Shown here piece after piece: positions 50,484 through 63,862 of a DNA stretch of 64,000 nt. The notes under the pieces were generated by a model. That model had not been told where the DNA came from, searched no databases, and worked only from the letters and a program-made list of their open reading frames with translations. Where the stretch lies: positions 22,271,542 to 22,335,541 of the forward strand of contig OX388305.1 of assembly GCA_947579605.1 (NCBI GenBank), written 5' to 3'. Origin of the DNA: Athripsodes cinereus. Lineage: Eukaryota > Arthropoda > Insecta > Trichoptera > Leptoceridae. The number at the start of each line of letters is the position of its first letter. Position 1 is the first letter of the stretch. The position numbers were made by a program, and so were the translations under genes.

Positions 50484-52274
50484 CTGTACATACATCAGCC
50501 TCATATAAGTACGAGTAGGTATACCCGTAATTCCAGATAGAGATACATATACTACAACCAACCTACTGTTGGTATTCTTTATTATAAATGCTTATAGATA
50601 TATTTCCAACACAAAGGAATGTCTCTCAATTCAATCTCGTATTGTATAAAATGTGAATTCGTGTTTTATCAAAATAATTTTATTTATTTCAACTTTCTAC
50701 ACTTAAAAATGTTATGTATTCGTACATAAATTCTATAAGTTGTTTAAATGTTTTTTTGACGAACTTCAAATAATCTTTGCATGGACAAAGATATTTTAAG
50801 TGAATTTACTAAATAAATAATTAACAAGGGCTGGATCCTTTTTGAGTTGTATTTTTATTGTGTTTTACGTTAACAACCGGTGATTATGATATTTTATAGT
50901 ATTTATAAAAGGCCTAGGACTGACGATTTGTTTGATTGTAAAATTACTTTAAGTATTTATTTATTATTAAGATGTTTTCAAAATTGATTTGTTTAACCCT
51001 GGTTCGATGTGAGAAGTGATCTCTATGATAGAATGGTACTGTTCAGATATTGTATTTAATAATAATAATGATAGTATAGAAATAATAGATAATATTATAT
51101 GTAAGTAGGTACCTACTTAATATAATAGTTCCCTCAGATAAAACCGGTCCGCTTAATGGAATTGATTTCATTACATACATATTACCTATTATATTATTGC
51201 TACTTCTAGATCAAACTGACTATTATGTATACAAATCATCGACGTATATACATGAACCAGAAACGTAGTACAATTTTTTTCAGAATGCAGATTCCAGGAC
51301 TAATATCAATATAATGGACATTTGCCTATTCATACCAATAGGCTATTTCACTAATTTATGTCAACGCTTGTTTACATTTGATATGAAAATATTGTGGACT
51401 CAAGATTATTTTTTCCAATTTTTTGTTCAAGTTTCTAGTCTATGATATTATACGTCGATGACATAAATTGATGTATATTGTGTATTATTCGTACATTTGT
51501 CTATAACCTCATATGTCACCACTATTGTAGCAAGTCTATATAATAATAATATATCGACGTACTATAATAATTGTTTGAAATAAAAACAATAACCGGTTTT
51601 GCATAACGCCGGATATTCCTTATCCGATATCCGGTCAAAACACTATCCGTCATATCTTATACTGAGTAAAATAAATATACGAAATAAATAAAATATTCAA
51701 AAATTATTTGTTCAGTGTTTTTAGTACATGAAGTTTTTTTGTAATTTGCTGTCTAGTTATGCATTTGTGTTTTATTCCCAAAATTATAAAAATGAATTAA
51801 AAGACAATATTATCTACAAAAACACAATGATTACCAGTATGAAAAACACAGCACTTTGTAATATTTATAATCTAAAAAATTATAACGTAGTATCATTGGT
51901 CCATGTAAATATATAAAAATAATAAAATTATTTAATTTAAACACAATAGTCTATTAATTATTTATAACTATCACTATTTCAATATAATCTAGGATTTGTA
52001 TAACTCGTACATTTAATTTATACCTTATGTGTATTCTGATTATATTCACAATGAATTTTTATGCATCTAACAATTAAATTAATCGAACGCGTGAGTGTAA
52101 AATTGACCTTAATCCATATTTAAAATTTAGGTGATTTATTTTACAACCGACCTTATTCTGTGACATAATATAAATAGATAATTCACTCATGTCAAACAAG
52201 TGCCAAACTATGATATGAATGTTGTACTGTGCACTAAGCGTAATATAATATTATACATGTAATATCCAGTTCAA

Positions 52275-52376
52275 GAACAATTTGAAAACGATCATTTTTA
52301 ATTTTACCCTGGCCAAGAATCGAACCAGGGATCTTTAATTCAAAAGCAAGAGCGTTACCTCAGTGCCAAACGGCCC
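52275..52376 (-). repeat. tRNA-derived SINE (family 2)
   Basis: On the minus strand, box A-like TGGCACTGAGGTAACGCTC (52350-52368) and box B GGTTCGATTCT (52316-52326) are spaced as in a tRNA. The following body is GGCCAGGGTAAAATTAAAAA. The lack of a paired acceptor stem argues against a working tRNA gene. Confidence 0.65.
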
Positions 52377-53807
52377 ATAAAAACTAAATAAGGTTATTTT
52401 TACACTCGAATGTTCAATATTGATCAACAATTTCTTCTACGGATGAAAAACCCCGGTAATATTTTATATATCATGTTATATTGTACTTATTAATTAATAG
52501 CATAGTAATGTTTTGTCATAATGTTGGTATAAAACAATTATAAAGACTGAAATCCATTTTTAAAATATAAATTGCTAAGTCAAAATTTAATATTATTTTT
52601 GGAAACCGTTATAAAGTTTTATAAGTCTAAGCAATATATCAAATTTTTTTTTCTATCACCATCATTTAAGGTTTTAAAAATAATAATTTTATGTATATTT
52701 TATGAAAATTAATATTACAACCTTATTTCCATTCTCTCTATTGAGATATTGAAATGAAACCAATTAATTAAATTGATAATTCATAATAATTGACACCAAA
52801 AACCGTCGGTTGATCAATTAAACCATCCATTCTCTTTTTTTCACGGCATAATACCCGAATTTGATTATGTTAGTTTCCATTCAGTTTTTTTTCTGCAAAT
52901 TCTTTTAATCGTGTTTCATACATGTTTACTTTTTATAAAATATTGTACAGTAGTTTTAAAATTATTTATCTTAATATTATATTTAATTTTATAAAAAAAT
53001 GTGATATTGCTCTAGAATATATAGGATACCTATTGCTTTTGTATTAGAAGTAAATTAAATTCAAATAAAGATTAGCATATTATTATAATACGCTTGTACG
53101 CTATGTATTCGAACAAAACTATTAATTTTTATTTTTTTGTTTGCAAATAAAGGGCCTTTGAATTTTATTTAAAAATAATAAGTATTATAATTATTATTTT
53201 AGAATTTAAAGTTTATTTAAAATCATTATTTATGTATTAGTTTTAAATGTTTGCACTAAAATTGTAAATAAAAATGTATAATTTGTAAATATTCATTTAT
53301 AATTATTTTTATCGATTTTTTACTGTGCGAGAGCGTTGGGTGACAATTTATATATACAATTTAATTTGTTCGTTATTACGAATAAATATTTATGATTTGA
53401 TATTGATTTTGTAAACATAAAATATTAACAAACGGGCAGTATAAATTATATATTTATTTATTTATGTTGAGTACATGCTTTGTCAAGATTAATAATTATT
53501 ATATTATATTTACCAACATCAAACACTCAAAATATTATTGGTACAAACCGATTCAATATACAGAATCAGTAAAAGGTTCAGTGTTTCTATGCGCCTTTAG
53601 ATAGTGCTTTTCTTGAACTAGCGTTTAATTTTTTTACTTTTGCTTTTATGTACAATAAAGCTTAATATTTTCTACAGTCACTAAATTTGCTCTAACAGTA
53701 ATGAAATATTGCAATGTGATTGGACGTGAAAACAAATCTCACCAAATTCAGGGCTAGCTCGGGATATGCGTCATGTTTAGGGTACATCGAAACACTGGGT
53801 CTTCATC

Positions 53808-53856
53808 GACTGTTTATCCCACTTGTAGGAAATGCCGTGATGGTATAAGTGGAGAA
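53808..53856 (-). repeat. CCATCACGGCAT repeat, left end in reverse
   Basis: TTATCCCACTTGTAGGAAAT followed by GCCGTGATGGTATAAGTGG. Only the terminal part remains. Confidence 0.55.
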
Positions 53857-54264
53857 ATATAGTAAACAATCAATTTACGCATAATCGTAAGTTCCGATTG
53901 TTTATTTCAATTTTACAGTAATAAGAAACTGTTTGATTTTTGTATATCACCTGATTTTGTGCATTTTGTGAATTTATGAATTCAAGCAAGACTCGTTATC
54001 GCTGAAATAATGTTATATGAATAATATTGTATAGTTTCATAATATCTATGTATTGTATGATGAGAATATTGCCATTAAATCAATCAAAAGACTTGCTACT
54101 ACAATATATTGCCAATCAGTATAATTTTTGTATTGAATAAAATGTCATATTTTTATAACAATGATTGTTTTTGTATTTTTCATTACTTCCCCCTACAACT
54201 TCTATACATAACATTTTACTAAATGAAATCATCAGATGAATGAGGATCAAATAGTCTTAGCCTA

Positions 54265-54330
54265 GCATGTTTTGTATTTATTTATTTATTTTATTCTTCT
54301 TGCACATCATCATTCATATAACAAATTAAA
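54265..54330 (-). repeat. LINE-type 3' end (family B), short fragment
   Basis: The reverse strand carries GATGATGTGCAAGAAGAAT followed by an AAAT tail, as at 32310-32336. Confidence 0.45.
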
Positions 54331-54630
54331 TAAAGCAGTATACACAAATGTTGTGTTACGCTTGGTGCGAAGAAAGAATGGATTCAAGATTGCTGTCACT
54401 ATAACCCTTCGTCTAATCATAAAAAAATATCTCTACCCGTCATCGAGACATTTCAGAAAATCAAGTTCTTACGAATGAAAGAAGCATTGAAATTCTAGAC
54501 CAATTCCATCGCCAATTTTTCAAGATCCAAGGTCTCATTAAGTCCTGAATAATTCACTTAAAATACAATACAATTGGCATCTTTGACTTCGAGTGCTTTG
54601 CTTTCATAAAAAAACGATGACATTAATGAT

Positions 54631-54949
54631 AAAGAACAGACCTCAGACCTCTTTTCTGTGAGTTTGACGTACCTTGTAATATTCTAATCTTACTCCGTAG
54701 AATCCCCGGTAAAGAACAGACCTCAGACCTCCTATACTCTTTTCTGTGAGTTTGACGTACCTTGTAATATTCTAATCTTACTCCGTAGAATCCCCGGTAA
54801 AGAACAGACCTCAGACCTCCTACTCTTATCTGCGAGTTTGACGTACCTTGTAATATTCTAATCTTACTCCGTAGAATCCCCGGTAAAGAACAGACCTCAG
54901 ACCTCCTACTCTTTTCTGTGAGTTTGACGTACCTTGTAAAATTGAAATA
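54631..54949. repeat. Tandem array, four units of about 80-88 bp
   Basis: Units start at AAAGAACAGACC at 54631, 54711, 54799 and 54885 and continue through CTCTTTTCTGTGAGTTTGAC, GTACCTTGTAATATTC and TCCGTAGAATCCCCGG. Unit lengths differ by small indels in the CCTCCTACTCT part. The CTCCTACTCTTTTCTGTGAG portion matches the right end of the CCATCACGGCAT repeat (compare 17684-17706). Confidence 0.85.
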
Positions 54950-55114
54950 CCTATTCGTAAAACATCATGATTTTAGACATTTAACATCCTGAGTTCAGTC
55001 CACCTCATCCTTAATATCATAATTTATATTGACACAGAGAGGTAAGTCGCATGTTCATTGCATGCAATTAATCCACTGGCTACCCTACTAGTGGGATACG
55101 CCGTGATGGTACAG
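54950..55114 (-). repeat. CCATCACGGCAT repeat, reverse copy continuous with a tandem array
   Basis: ATTCGTAAAACATCATG, GAGTTCAGTCCACCTCAT, GACACAGAGAGGTAAG, GCATGTTCATTGCATGC, CTGGCTACCC and GGGATACGCCGTGATGGTA. The array at 54631-54949 occupies the place of the right end. Confidence 0.65.
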
Positions 55115-55870
55115 TATCTACTTACCTGAAAGATCTGAAAAAAATATCACACCCATAGCTTTGATAGGTTTCACAACTGGAATTGAAACAAAAGAATATC
55201 GTATAAGAAATGGTTGTGATATTGAAGAACAACACAGACACGAGTAAATGTGTGATGGAAATAACCTTATACTGCAGAAAGGTATATAAAGTTCCACAAC
55301 ATTGAGTGTGAAAACGCTATACAATGCTCAAGTCTCGCTGTATAAATTACGTTAGCACAACAAAGAATCTATGAAATCGCGTTGCCTTCTTCAACGAATA
55401 AACATTTGTTCATGGGGAAAAAATCATGAATCAAACAAGATATCAATAATACTACTATTATTGTGGAAAGAAATCAAATCTATTCAGTAAAATGATTCGC
55501 TACGGTTCGGCGCGACGCCATTGTGTTTTCGATTGTAAAATTGAATTATTTAACCAAAGCGAAGACGTTAACACTAGTACAAGGTACATACTATCTGGTA
55601 CCTACTTATCAATACTATTCTGTTGTTGTTATTATTAAGATGTCGAACTGAAAATGAATAGAATAGATATTTTAACAAAGGTTTGTAAACAGGATGTCAT
55701 GGTAAATTTTGTTAGCGTTGTTGTAAAGCGCCTACAATATTATTTTACCAGTTTTAAACCTGGCAACGCTAAGGAAACCTACGATTTAATTATAAAGAGC
55801 AATGTCTACGGTCTTATAATAATTTAAATAATACCTATATATTTGATATTATACTTTAAATATAAGACAG

Positions 55871-55937
55871 TTACTTTTCACTAAGATTTATTCAAATCTC
55901 GAGCGCTTTCGTCAATGTTAATAAATTGACATTTTTA
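55871..55937. repeat. Relative of the 24-kb foldback, arms decayed
   Basis: TTACTTTTCACTAAGATTTA then TCGAGCGCTTTCGTCAATG and AAATTGACATTTTT correspond to the left arm and spacer of 24013-24179. The second arm is not recognisable. Confidence 0.5.
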
Positions 55938-56108
55938 AGAGAACTCTGTGAATCTACAAACCTTAGAGTTAACTATATACGAGTATTTATTAAAAACAAG
56001 CAATATAAATAAGACTAGCTAAAATTATTAGCTGACAGAATGATCCGTGGTAAAAATTCTGCGGCAGACCTACATCACCTTCATGATTTAAATATTTTCA
56101 GACAACTC

Positions 56109-56265
56109 GATTAGAGAACCACATCTAATCGGAAGATGTGAGAAACTGAGAAATAAGTGAGATCACTTAAGCCAGTTTAGAGCCAATTTGTAAGCGTTGA
56201 GACGCCTTTTTAACCTCTCGATAGATTTTGCACATGTTACATTGTGCAAATGTGGTTCTCCAATC
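56109..56265. repeat. Spaced inverted repeat, possible MITE
   Basis: GATTAGAGAACCACAT at 56109-56124 and ATGTGGTTCTCCAATC at 56250-56265 are inverted with one mismatch. Nearby ATCTAATCGG and CCGATTGG also resemble each other. No target duplication was found. Confidence 0.4.
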
Positions 56266-59200
56266 AAGATGTCCGATTGGTTATATCATCTGCACGTTGT
56301 GCCCAAATTCAGTAAAGCAATAAAAATTAAGTAAATACTCGTATCCTAAACATTCCAACTGTTGATTATTGAGAATAAGAAGGATTTATTCGAGTAAACC
56401 TAAATTCACTTTGACAAAAGTTTTCTTATTACTTGCCTGGTAAAGTAAACATATATACATGCATACGAACGGACTAAAATATTTACACCTAATTTATCTA
56501 TCTTTTTTAAAACTGTACGTTAATGTTATTATTTTCGTGTATTGACTTTACTATATTTCATGACTTTAGTTAATCCATGTCATTAATTTACCCACGATCG
56601 TTAAATACACACATAAAAATCAAACGTCAGAGATAAAATAGTAAATAATATTTAATAAATATTCGGATCCATTCACACGTAGGTATGTATGTTTGAATAT
56701 CCATTATAAATATAATGTTTACCAGACAAATAACAAATATACCAATTCATTGCACAAAAACTCATATTAATTGAGTAGGTATATTTATTATAAATACAGA
56801 GCGATGTGAAAAAAACATTCTTGTAAAGCTGAGATATTTCTTGCTCTAAAGTAAGTTGGTATTTTCTTCTTTTCATCTTATTTGAAAAATGAAATGAATG
56901 GAATGAATAATTTATTCCATTCATTTCAATCTCAAAATTTATACAATTAATTCATAATGCAAAAAACAACGGAGAAGGCATTTCGTGTCATAGGAAGGGT
57001 TCACATGAAAAGTATTATTTTTTTTTTAATTTTTACTTTTAATACAGAACTGTTCGTATTTTGCTGGCTACAGCGAAGTTTAATCGATACAATAAAAATC
57101 CTACACCATCCCCGAGTAAATCAATTAAAAAAACTGATTTAGAATAAAAAATACATGCGAACAGAAATTTGTTATTTATTCATTTCAATGTTCTAGAGTA
57201 AATGTATTTATGCGTGTGAACCTCTCAATGATATTTCTTTATTACAAAATTGAAATCAAAGAAAAATTACTGTGTCGAAAGTAAATATTCCATCAGCACA
57301 AATACTCTCTCCTGTTTTTAAGCAGACTTCGGCCTATCGAGTATAATGCTAGTATCTTATATTTATAGCCTTTGCTTATCTTTTGTAATAGCTAAGTTTA
57401 GGCACGACAACATCTAAATAATGTTCCCAAGAAATGAAAACTCCATTAGAAAAGATCACATTCATATAAACTACTAGGTTACATTTCCCATCACTGGAAG
57501 TAATGTATACTTTTTGGTCATCTATGTATATTAGCTAAAAAGAGCACTGAAATTTCCAATATCTTTGACAAGTCTTGTAAATTAACTGCATGTAATGAAT
57601 ATACCTACATACTCTCAGTAAGATTAAATATGATACTCTTACAATATACTCAGAAGGATAGTACACACTACACACATCTGTTTATATGATTGAAACACTT
57701 TGATTATACAAAGAAATCTCTCAATTACTTGAAATTAATCAAACATTAAATAAAAATATCGGGAACAAAAAACTCAAAACAGGCAGATTTTGAGGTGTCT
57801 AGTTTTAGTTTTGAGCCCAAGATATGAGGTATGTAAATTTAGTACAGAAAACTCGTAAGATAAATTCAAACTTTTCACATAAAAGCAAACCTTTTTCTAA
57901 ATATATCAATCTGATAATAGGTAAGGGAATAGAGTATTGCTGAAAGTAGCATTTTAGTTAGCACGAAATAACTCTGCTTGAAGTAAGTTTGTTGCCTTCG
58001 TACATATATTTATGAAAAGAAGGTCAAAGATTGAATAAATAAAAATGGATTCAGATATATACTTTACAATAATAAAACCGGCCAACTTTTCAGGTTGTCC
58101 ACTATATGGCACCTCCCGTTAGGACAAATTTGCTAGCAAAAAAAATGGAATCGTAAAATTAAAATCCACAGATTTCTGCTTTGTCCAAGTGGTCGGTATT
58201 TATATAAATATATAAGATACTGATCACCAAGAAAATGAACCTGCAAATTACACAAATCAAGAATTATGACTTCCACACACAGCTAGCGGACTCACTGCGA
58301 GTAATAAACATAAAAGTAGCTTTCTGGTTAACATAGGCTATTAGTCCTATAATAATTATTTTATGATATATGTATACAATTTCACACATAATTACTTAAA
58401 ATTACAAACAATTATGCGGAAATAATTATCTGTAGGCTGATATATGAATAAGTATCAAAAGTAGGTGGGACATATTGAATATTTTTCCATCGAGCTTAGC
58501 TCGGGCGAGCTTGTTGCAAAACTGTACCGAGGGGGAAAATTTAAGTGTAATGAAAACAATGGTTCTCAAAAGTATAAGATTAAAAGTGACCCAAATATAG
58601 TTCAGTAAATGTGCCTTTATATAAGGGAGAAAAAAACATAATTTTATTTATTTATTTATTTTAATAGACACCACGAACACAGCTTTAACAATGAATAATA
58701 CTACAATTCAGTCAAATACATATTTACATCGCCAATTACAGTATGTAAACAATCATGAATAAACGTTACCATCGATATTAAATCATGGAACTAATGCAAT
58801 TTCTTTCATAAACATGCTGAAAGAGATAAAACAGATAATATTCGGTATTGAAACACTATCCTTAGGAGTTTAACCCCATAGTTAAAACTCTATTCATAGA
58901 AGTATTTTAACACGAACTTACGTACTATGATATTTTACAAAAATCGATTTCTTTACTTTCAGGTTAAGTTCACTTTAAATTCAAATTATGATCTAATACA
59001 ATCATAGCAATAAAAAATCCTCATGTTTCTTTCTATCATGGAATCTTCCATTTACGGGGTGTATGCAGGTTGTCCACACAATGCCAAAAAAAAACATACA
59101 TGATGAGTCACACACCAGCAGTCCTAGACAAATCGCGTTTGGCGATGTACATTCCAATTATAATGTTATGGAACATTGTCGAAAAGTTTGTTTGTAGTCG

Positions 59201-59696
59201 ATCACCAAATGCAATTTGTCTCGGTGGGAAGATATTCGAAAACTCACAAAAAAGGGTGTAGACGTTTTCTTTGTGGAATACGGAACAAATTCGTAGACGT
59301 CCCGGAACGAGTCTTTTTTTATTCCGGGATGTCACGAGTATTTGAGCACTACTGTCATAATGTATTATTATATATATTACAATAAAGTAGATAAACATAT
59401 TAATTATTATAAGTTGAAGAGAATTCCAATTACAATACAAAGAATGATTTGGTATTATTAACAAACCACAGTATCGGCATTTAACACCGACCACCAACAA
59501 GTTGCTCAATTAAAAACAGTGGCGGAACTAGAACCACTTTGATGGTCGCCGAGTTGGTCGCATTTCTTACTTCGCATTGTACTTATGTAAGTATTACATA
59601 CAACAAATATAATAATACTATAATTATGCCTAGACCAGATAAATTTATTAAGGAAACGTTTGACATTCTCCAATTTGTTAATTAAATAATATTCAT

Positions 59697-59828
59697 TATT
59701 ATTTATTTATTTATTTATTTATTTTATTCTTCACTGTACATTGTTTACAATAAAACAAATTAACATAGAAAATATCATTTATACAATTCAATGCACAGAG
59801 GGCGAGTTTATCGCTAAAATGCGATGTC
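59697..59828 (-). repeat. LINE-type 3' end (family A)
   Basis: (TTTA)n tail, CTTCACTGTACATTGTTTAC, then GGGCGAGTTTATCGC. It is closest to 14349-14502 (shared AAAATGCGATGTC side). Confidence 0.65.
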
Positions 59829-59865
59829 AATATAAATATCGATTATTGTATCGGAGATGAAATAG

Positions 59866-59886
59866 ATATATATATATATATATATA
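59866..59886. repeat. (AT)n microsatellite
   Basis: About ten AT units, just beyond a LINE family A 3' end. Confidence 0.9.
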
Positions 59887-61038
59887 CAGTTAGCTAATTG
59901 GTCATGTTTTTATTTATGAATTGAAAACAAAATATTCGTGTTATATTAAGTGGTGTACCAAGCAAATAACATTAAATAAAAAATTGAAACACCTATCATG
60001 GTCATGAAAATTGCATAATCTAATCATAATCGTGCAATCTGACTGCGGCAGTAGAATCAAGAAGTTGTTTTAGACAGCACAAGACGGCAAAACGTTCATC
60101 ATGGAATTTGTCAACGTGTAAAGAGAAGATAGATGTTCAATTGATTGCATAGTTTTGCACAGGTAAAATATTATTCATTTATTCATTAAAATCAACAGAA
60201 TACTTCAGAAAATACAACTTTACTTGGTATAATTATACAATCACAAACATTAAAATTTACATTGTAATCTCCAATTTATACCTCAGTGTCCACATATTAT
60301 AGCCCATTCTATTGTCATTCATTATAAAATGAAAATATTAAACTGTTTTAAAAAAATAACTTTAGTGTAAAATATATACATGATAAAATTGAATAAATTA
60401 ATCAAGTAGGTATACTTAACTAACAAGTCTACGTGAACCCAAAACTTCCTATTAAATAAAAAAGAAGATAACTCATGTACAAGATATTATTATATGTGAC
60501 CAAAATAGAACACATTATCTTTTATCCAAAAATGAAATGCTATAGTGATCATATTACCAGTTGATCCGCCTATGTGTAGAACAAGATCATGGAATCATCG
60601 GATTCCTTAAGTTCTTAATCAATTCTTAATTAAGCGATAAATACTGCAAATTATTTGAGAAACATGCTAATTGAATTGGCTCTGAAACCCATATAATCCA
60701 CATTAAAAATGTCATATATTCAACGTTTTATAATGCTAATATTAATAATGTCTACATACTTTGACTCTAGATACTTTGTCGTATGATATTTTTCCACCGA
60801 ATAAGAATCTCTAGTGAATATAATTATATTGGTAAGATGAAATGGCTTTGATATTAATTATTCCAGATTATTTACGTGCAAAGTCAGACAGTTTCAATGA
60901 AAGTATGAATTCGCTTTTTAAAATATACAGACCCGAATTGGTTATTTTCATTTTTGAATCTTTATTCAATTTCAACCCATGAGGTTTTTTTTTAATGTTT
61001 CGTATTTAACACTGTGGTATTCCATATTTATTATTAAT

Positions 61039-61347
61039 TTAAAATAAAAGAAACTTTGAACTTTCCACTAGAATAACTTTAATCAGAGTTAAAACGTTTT
61101 CGGAACTACTTGCTCCATCATCAGTAACAAACATAGATAACTCAATGTTGGGACAGTCAATGTTGGGGTGACGGTGAAGGAGTGGTAGGCGGGGGCAGGG
61201 GTGGAGTATAAGAAGCATAGACAAGAGAGGAGATGATAAGGGTGGAATTTGGATATTAATAATGTTTTCATTCTTTATGCAGCAATTATTTATTTCTAAT
61301 GACTCCAATGTATCCAACTTTCTTCCTTTGTCACAGTTATGAATCAA
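61039..61347 (-). pseudogene. Degenerate Penelope/LINE-like element 3' end
   Basis: A 102-codon minus-strand frame contains KLDTLESLEIN...IINIQ, resembling the C-terminal tail of intron-like or Penelope-type retroelement polyproteins. It then has FVTDDGASSSENVLTLIK. The underlying bases (GATGATGGAGC...CCGAAAACGTTT) resemble the 3' non-coding end of such elements, read through as protein. No reverse transcriptase or GIY-YIG domain remains upstream. The assignment to Penelope rather than another retroelement is tentative. Confidence 0.45.
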
Positions 61348-62369
61348 TTCTATGTTATCTATTCCAAAGGTGTCCCGTATCTCTCGAATGTTTAGCTAAA
61401 CACTTAGGTACTTACCTACTTGTGATATTCTGTTTTCATTATTTTAAAAACTACAAAAATCTGTAAAGCTATGGGTATATCAAAAAGAAAAATCTAGTTA
61501 AATATTCTTTCAACATTCCTAAAGCTCAAAAAAAGAATAAGGCCTCCCAAGTCCAAAGCATCTTCGTAACAATTGAGTCACCTCTTCCTACGACACTCCT
61601 AACGCTCTGATATCGTTATCATGAGAATAGTGTGTTACGAAAAAAAGACGACCAATTTTATTGCTTTTCAACTTTCTACTGGAAAGCACAGGACAGAAAC
61701 CAATCATTTCTATTCAGAGCGTCTCGGCGCTATTTGAATCAACTCTTAACCAACATTCCTGAAATTATGATGCCAGTTTTTTTAAAGATGCATCCAATAT
61801 CAAAAATATTTACGATACATTGCAATAAAGTAAAGTATTATTTTGATAAAAAAAAGATTACGGAATTGCTTGATAATAAAATTCATGGCAATTATTCACA
61901 ATGTCTTTTAATAAGAATAAAACTTAATCTATAATACCAATCTCGTAGGAAATGAAAATCGTAAATTTGCATAAATTAACTTTTTACTAATTCGTTTCGT
62001 ATGTAATATTAATGGTGTATATTATTGTTAACATCTGGGTGGCTTTTGATAATCATTACACTCTTAATATTGTTGTAAAATAAAATAGTATCTAGGTACA
62101 TACCAGTTTCACATCCAGCATCGCTCGAAAAATAATGATTAAAGTGACTAAAAACACAATTGATAACCTAAACAAGCACCACATTTTGACAAAATTTTAA
62201 TTAATAAACTTTATGTTAATATAGACAGATGATTATTTCTTATTATTAAACTACTTTAATGTTTCTTCACATGTAAAAGGCGTTAACCGTGAATGTGCTA
62301 AATGAATAGATAAACTAATAATGAGAAGAATGAAATATAAAAACAACTACATGTAATAAATATACAAGA

Positions 62370-62488
62370 GTCAACAAACAAATAAGATATTCAGAATGAT
62401 GGATAGAAAACTACATCACTGAATTTTAGATGTGAAAAATCTTTACTTTACTACCTATTCTTTGTGCATCCGAATGCTCCACGGAATG
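62370..62488 (+). repeat. CCATCACGGCAT repeat, right part
   Basis: AACAAATAAGATATTCAGAA, ATCACTGAATTTTAGATGTG and CTCCACGGAATG match the middle and right end of the family. The left end is missing. Confidence 0.5.
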
Positions 62489-63359
62489 AACAAATAAATA
62501 ATTTTACCAAACCCCTTTAAACTATTAATCGTAAATTTGTTCTTATTTAGCAAAAAACATAGAATTATATTATCGAAGAATGCGTTCATTCAATTTTTTT
62601 GTGAAAGAGTTTTTTAATGATATACAAACAAACATTTGGCCGTACATATTTGTAATCGGTCTTAAATGTTTAAACTACTGATGTGAATAATTTAATTTTT
62701 ACTTATTTACAATGATTACAATAATACCTATGTTATATTACCTACTATCGATGCATTATCAATATCTTAGTTTATATAGTATTTCATTATTAATGAAAAT
62801 ATAGGTTTTTATAATGAGGTAAATCTGTTGAATAATTTTCAAAATTAATAAAATAAAAGTAATTAATTGATGAAATTATATTCCTAATTTTCTTATTATT
62901 AATTTTAACAGTAGTATTCCGATCATTTCATTATTTTAACGACAAAGCACACGAACTCAAAACACCTATTAAAACTCTGTATATTTTATAATTATCTAAA
63001 TAATATGTAGGTAATGTGGAATGAAATATACAACATAAAAACATTTTCTCTTAAATCTCAATACAGCGCAAAATAAACGTCAACATTTTGAAATTTACCT
63101 TATTCAGACATTTTCCTTAATTCTCTTATTTAATATATTTTGCAATTTTCCTTTTTTAGAACCCAATATGTTCCTATTTCGTCAATTTAACAGAAGAAAA
63201 AGCCTTCATAAAATGTTAAAATGATGATCTTTCAATGGATTGGTCATTATTATCGTAGAAATAGTTTGAAATAAGGGCAACAAATCTATTCCAGAAGGCA
63301 TGCCAATCAATCGATTAAACTCATTCTCGTTTGTGCACTCCGATTTCTCTGTCTTAACA

Positions 63360-63862
63360 TGTAAAACTCTCCGTGTTCCGAGTAAAGAATGGATCTGCCA
63401 CTTTTATGTAATTTTTCTTAGTGGCTTATAAAAGGCAGATGTTCGTAAAACCTCACGTATATGACAATCAACATACTCAATTCGGCAATGACTGCGTCCA
63501 GATAGTAGGGTGGGAGCGACAATCAATCTTCAATCATTCGGTAACAATTCGGAGCATTCTCCGAAGAAATATTCGAATGAATGATGAACGAAACAAAGGA
63601 ACGAACTTCGTAACGATAACAAAGGCATTCATTCGAATATTACTTCAAAGAATGCTCCATATTGTCATTGAATGATTGAAGATTGATGATTGATTGACGT
63701 TCGCATCCTACTATCTGGACGCATCCATTGAAACACGCCATTCATCTTAAATAACATATTGTTTTTTTTATTGGCTTGGAGAGGAAACTTTGCATGTATA
63801 TTACTTGCAGTTAATCCGCTGGCTACCCCTCTTTTAGATTATGTCCGTGATGGAATAGTAAG
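63360..63862 (-). repeat. CCATCACGGCAT repeat, reverse copy interrupted by a long-TIR element
   Basis: Left part (63360-63492): AACTCTCCGTGTTCCG, AAAGGCAGATGTTCGTAAAA and TCAATTCGGCAATGAC. Right part (63724-63862): TGGAGAGGAAACTTTGCATG, CCGCTGGCTACCCC and TGTCCGTGATGGAATAG. The two parts are consecutive in the family, so the segment between them is an insertion. Confidence 0.55.
63493..63723. mobile_element. Long-TIR MITE (about 230 bp), nested
   Basis: Outer arms TGCGTCCAGATAGTAGG and CCTACTATCTGGACGCA are inverted repeats. The pairing continues inward through AATCAATCTTCAATCATTC / GAATGATTGAAGATTGAT and CATTCGAATATT-type segments almost to the centre. No clear target duplication was found at the edges. 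The open frame across it (84 codons) is a by-product of the palindrome. Confidence 0.75.

Noticed and set aside
52316..52368. Possible tRNA gene
   Set aside because: Box A and box B are present, but no acceptor stem or anticodon arm pairs properly, and related partial copies occur at 11780 and 45850. It is a SINE head.
59108..59509. 133-codon minus-strand ORF
   Set aside because: It has a long Ile/Tyr/Phe run typical of translated AT-rich DNA, with no recognised domain. The right half is somewhat less simple but matches no family I know.
61632..61934. 100-codon plus-strand ORF
   Set aside because: No recognised domain. Lys/Ile/Asn-rich composition is expected by chance here. A shared CCTAACGCTCTGATATCGT motif with 14650 hints at old repeat sequence rather than a gene.
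63421..63675. 84-codon ORF near the right edge
   Set aside because: It lies across the arms of a palindromic MITE; the reading frame is incidental.
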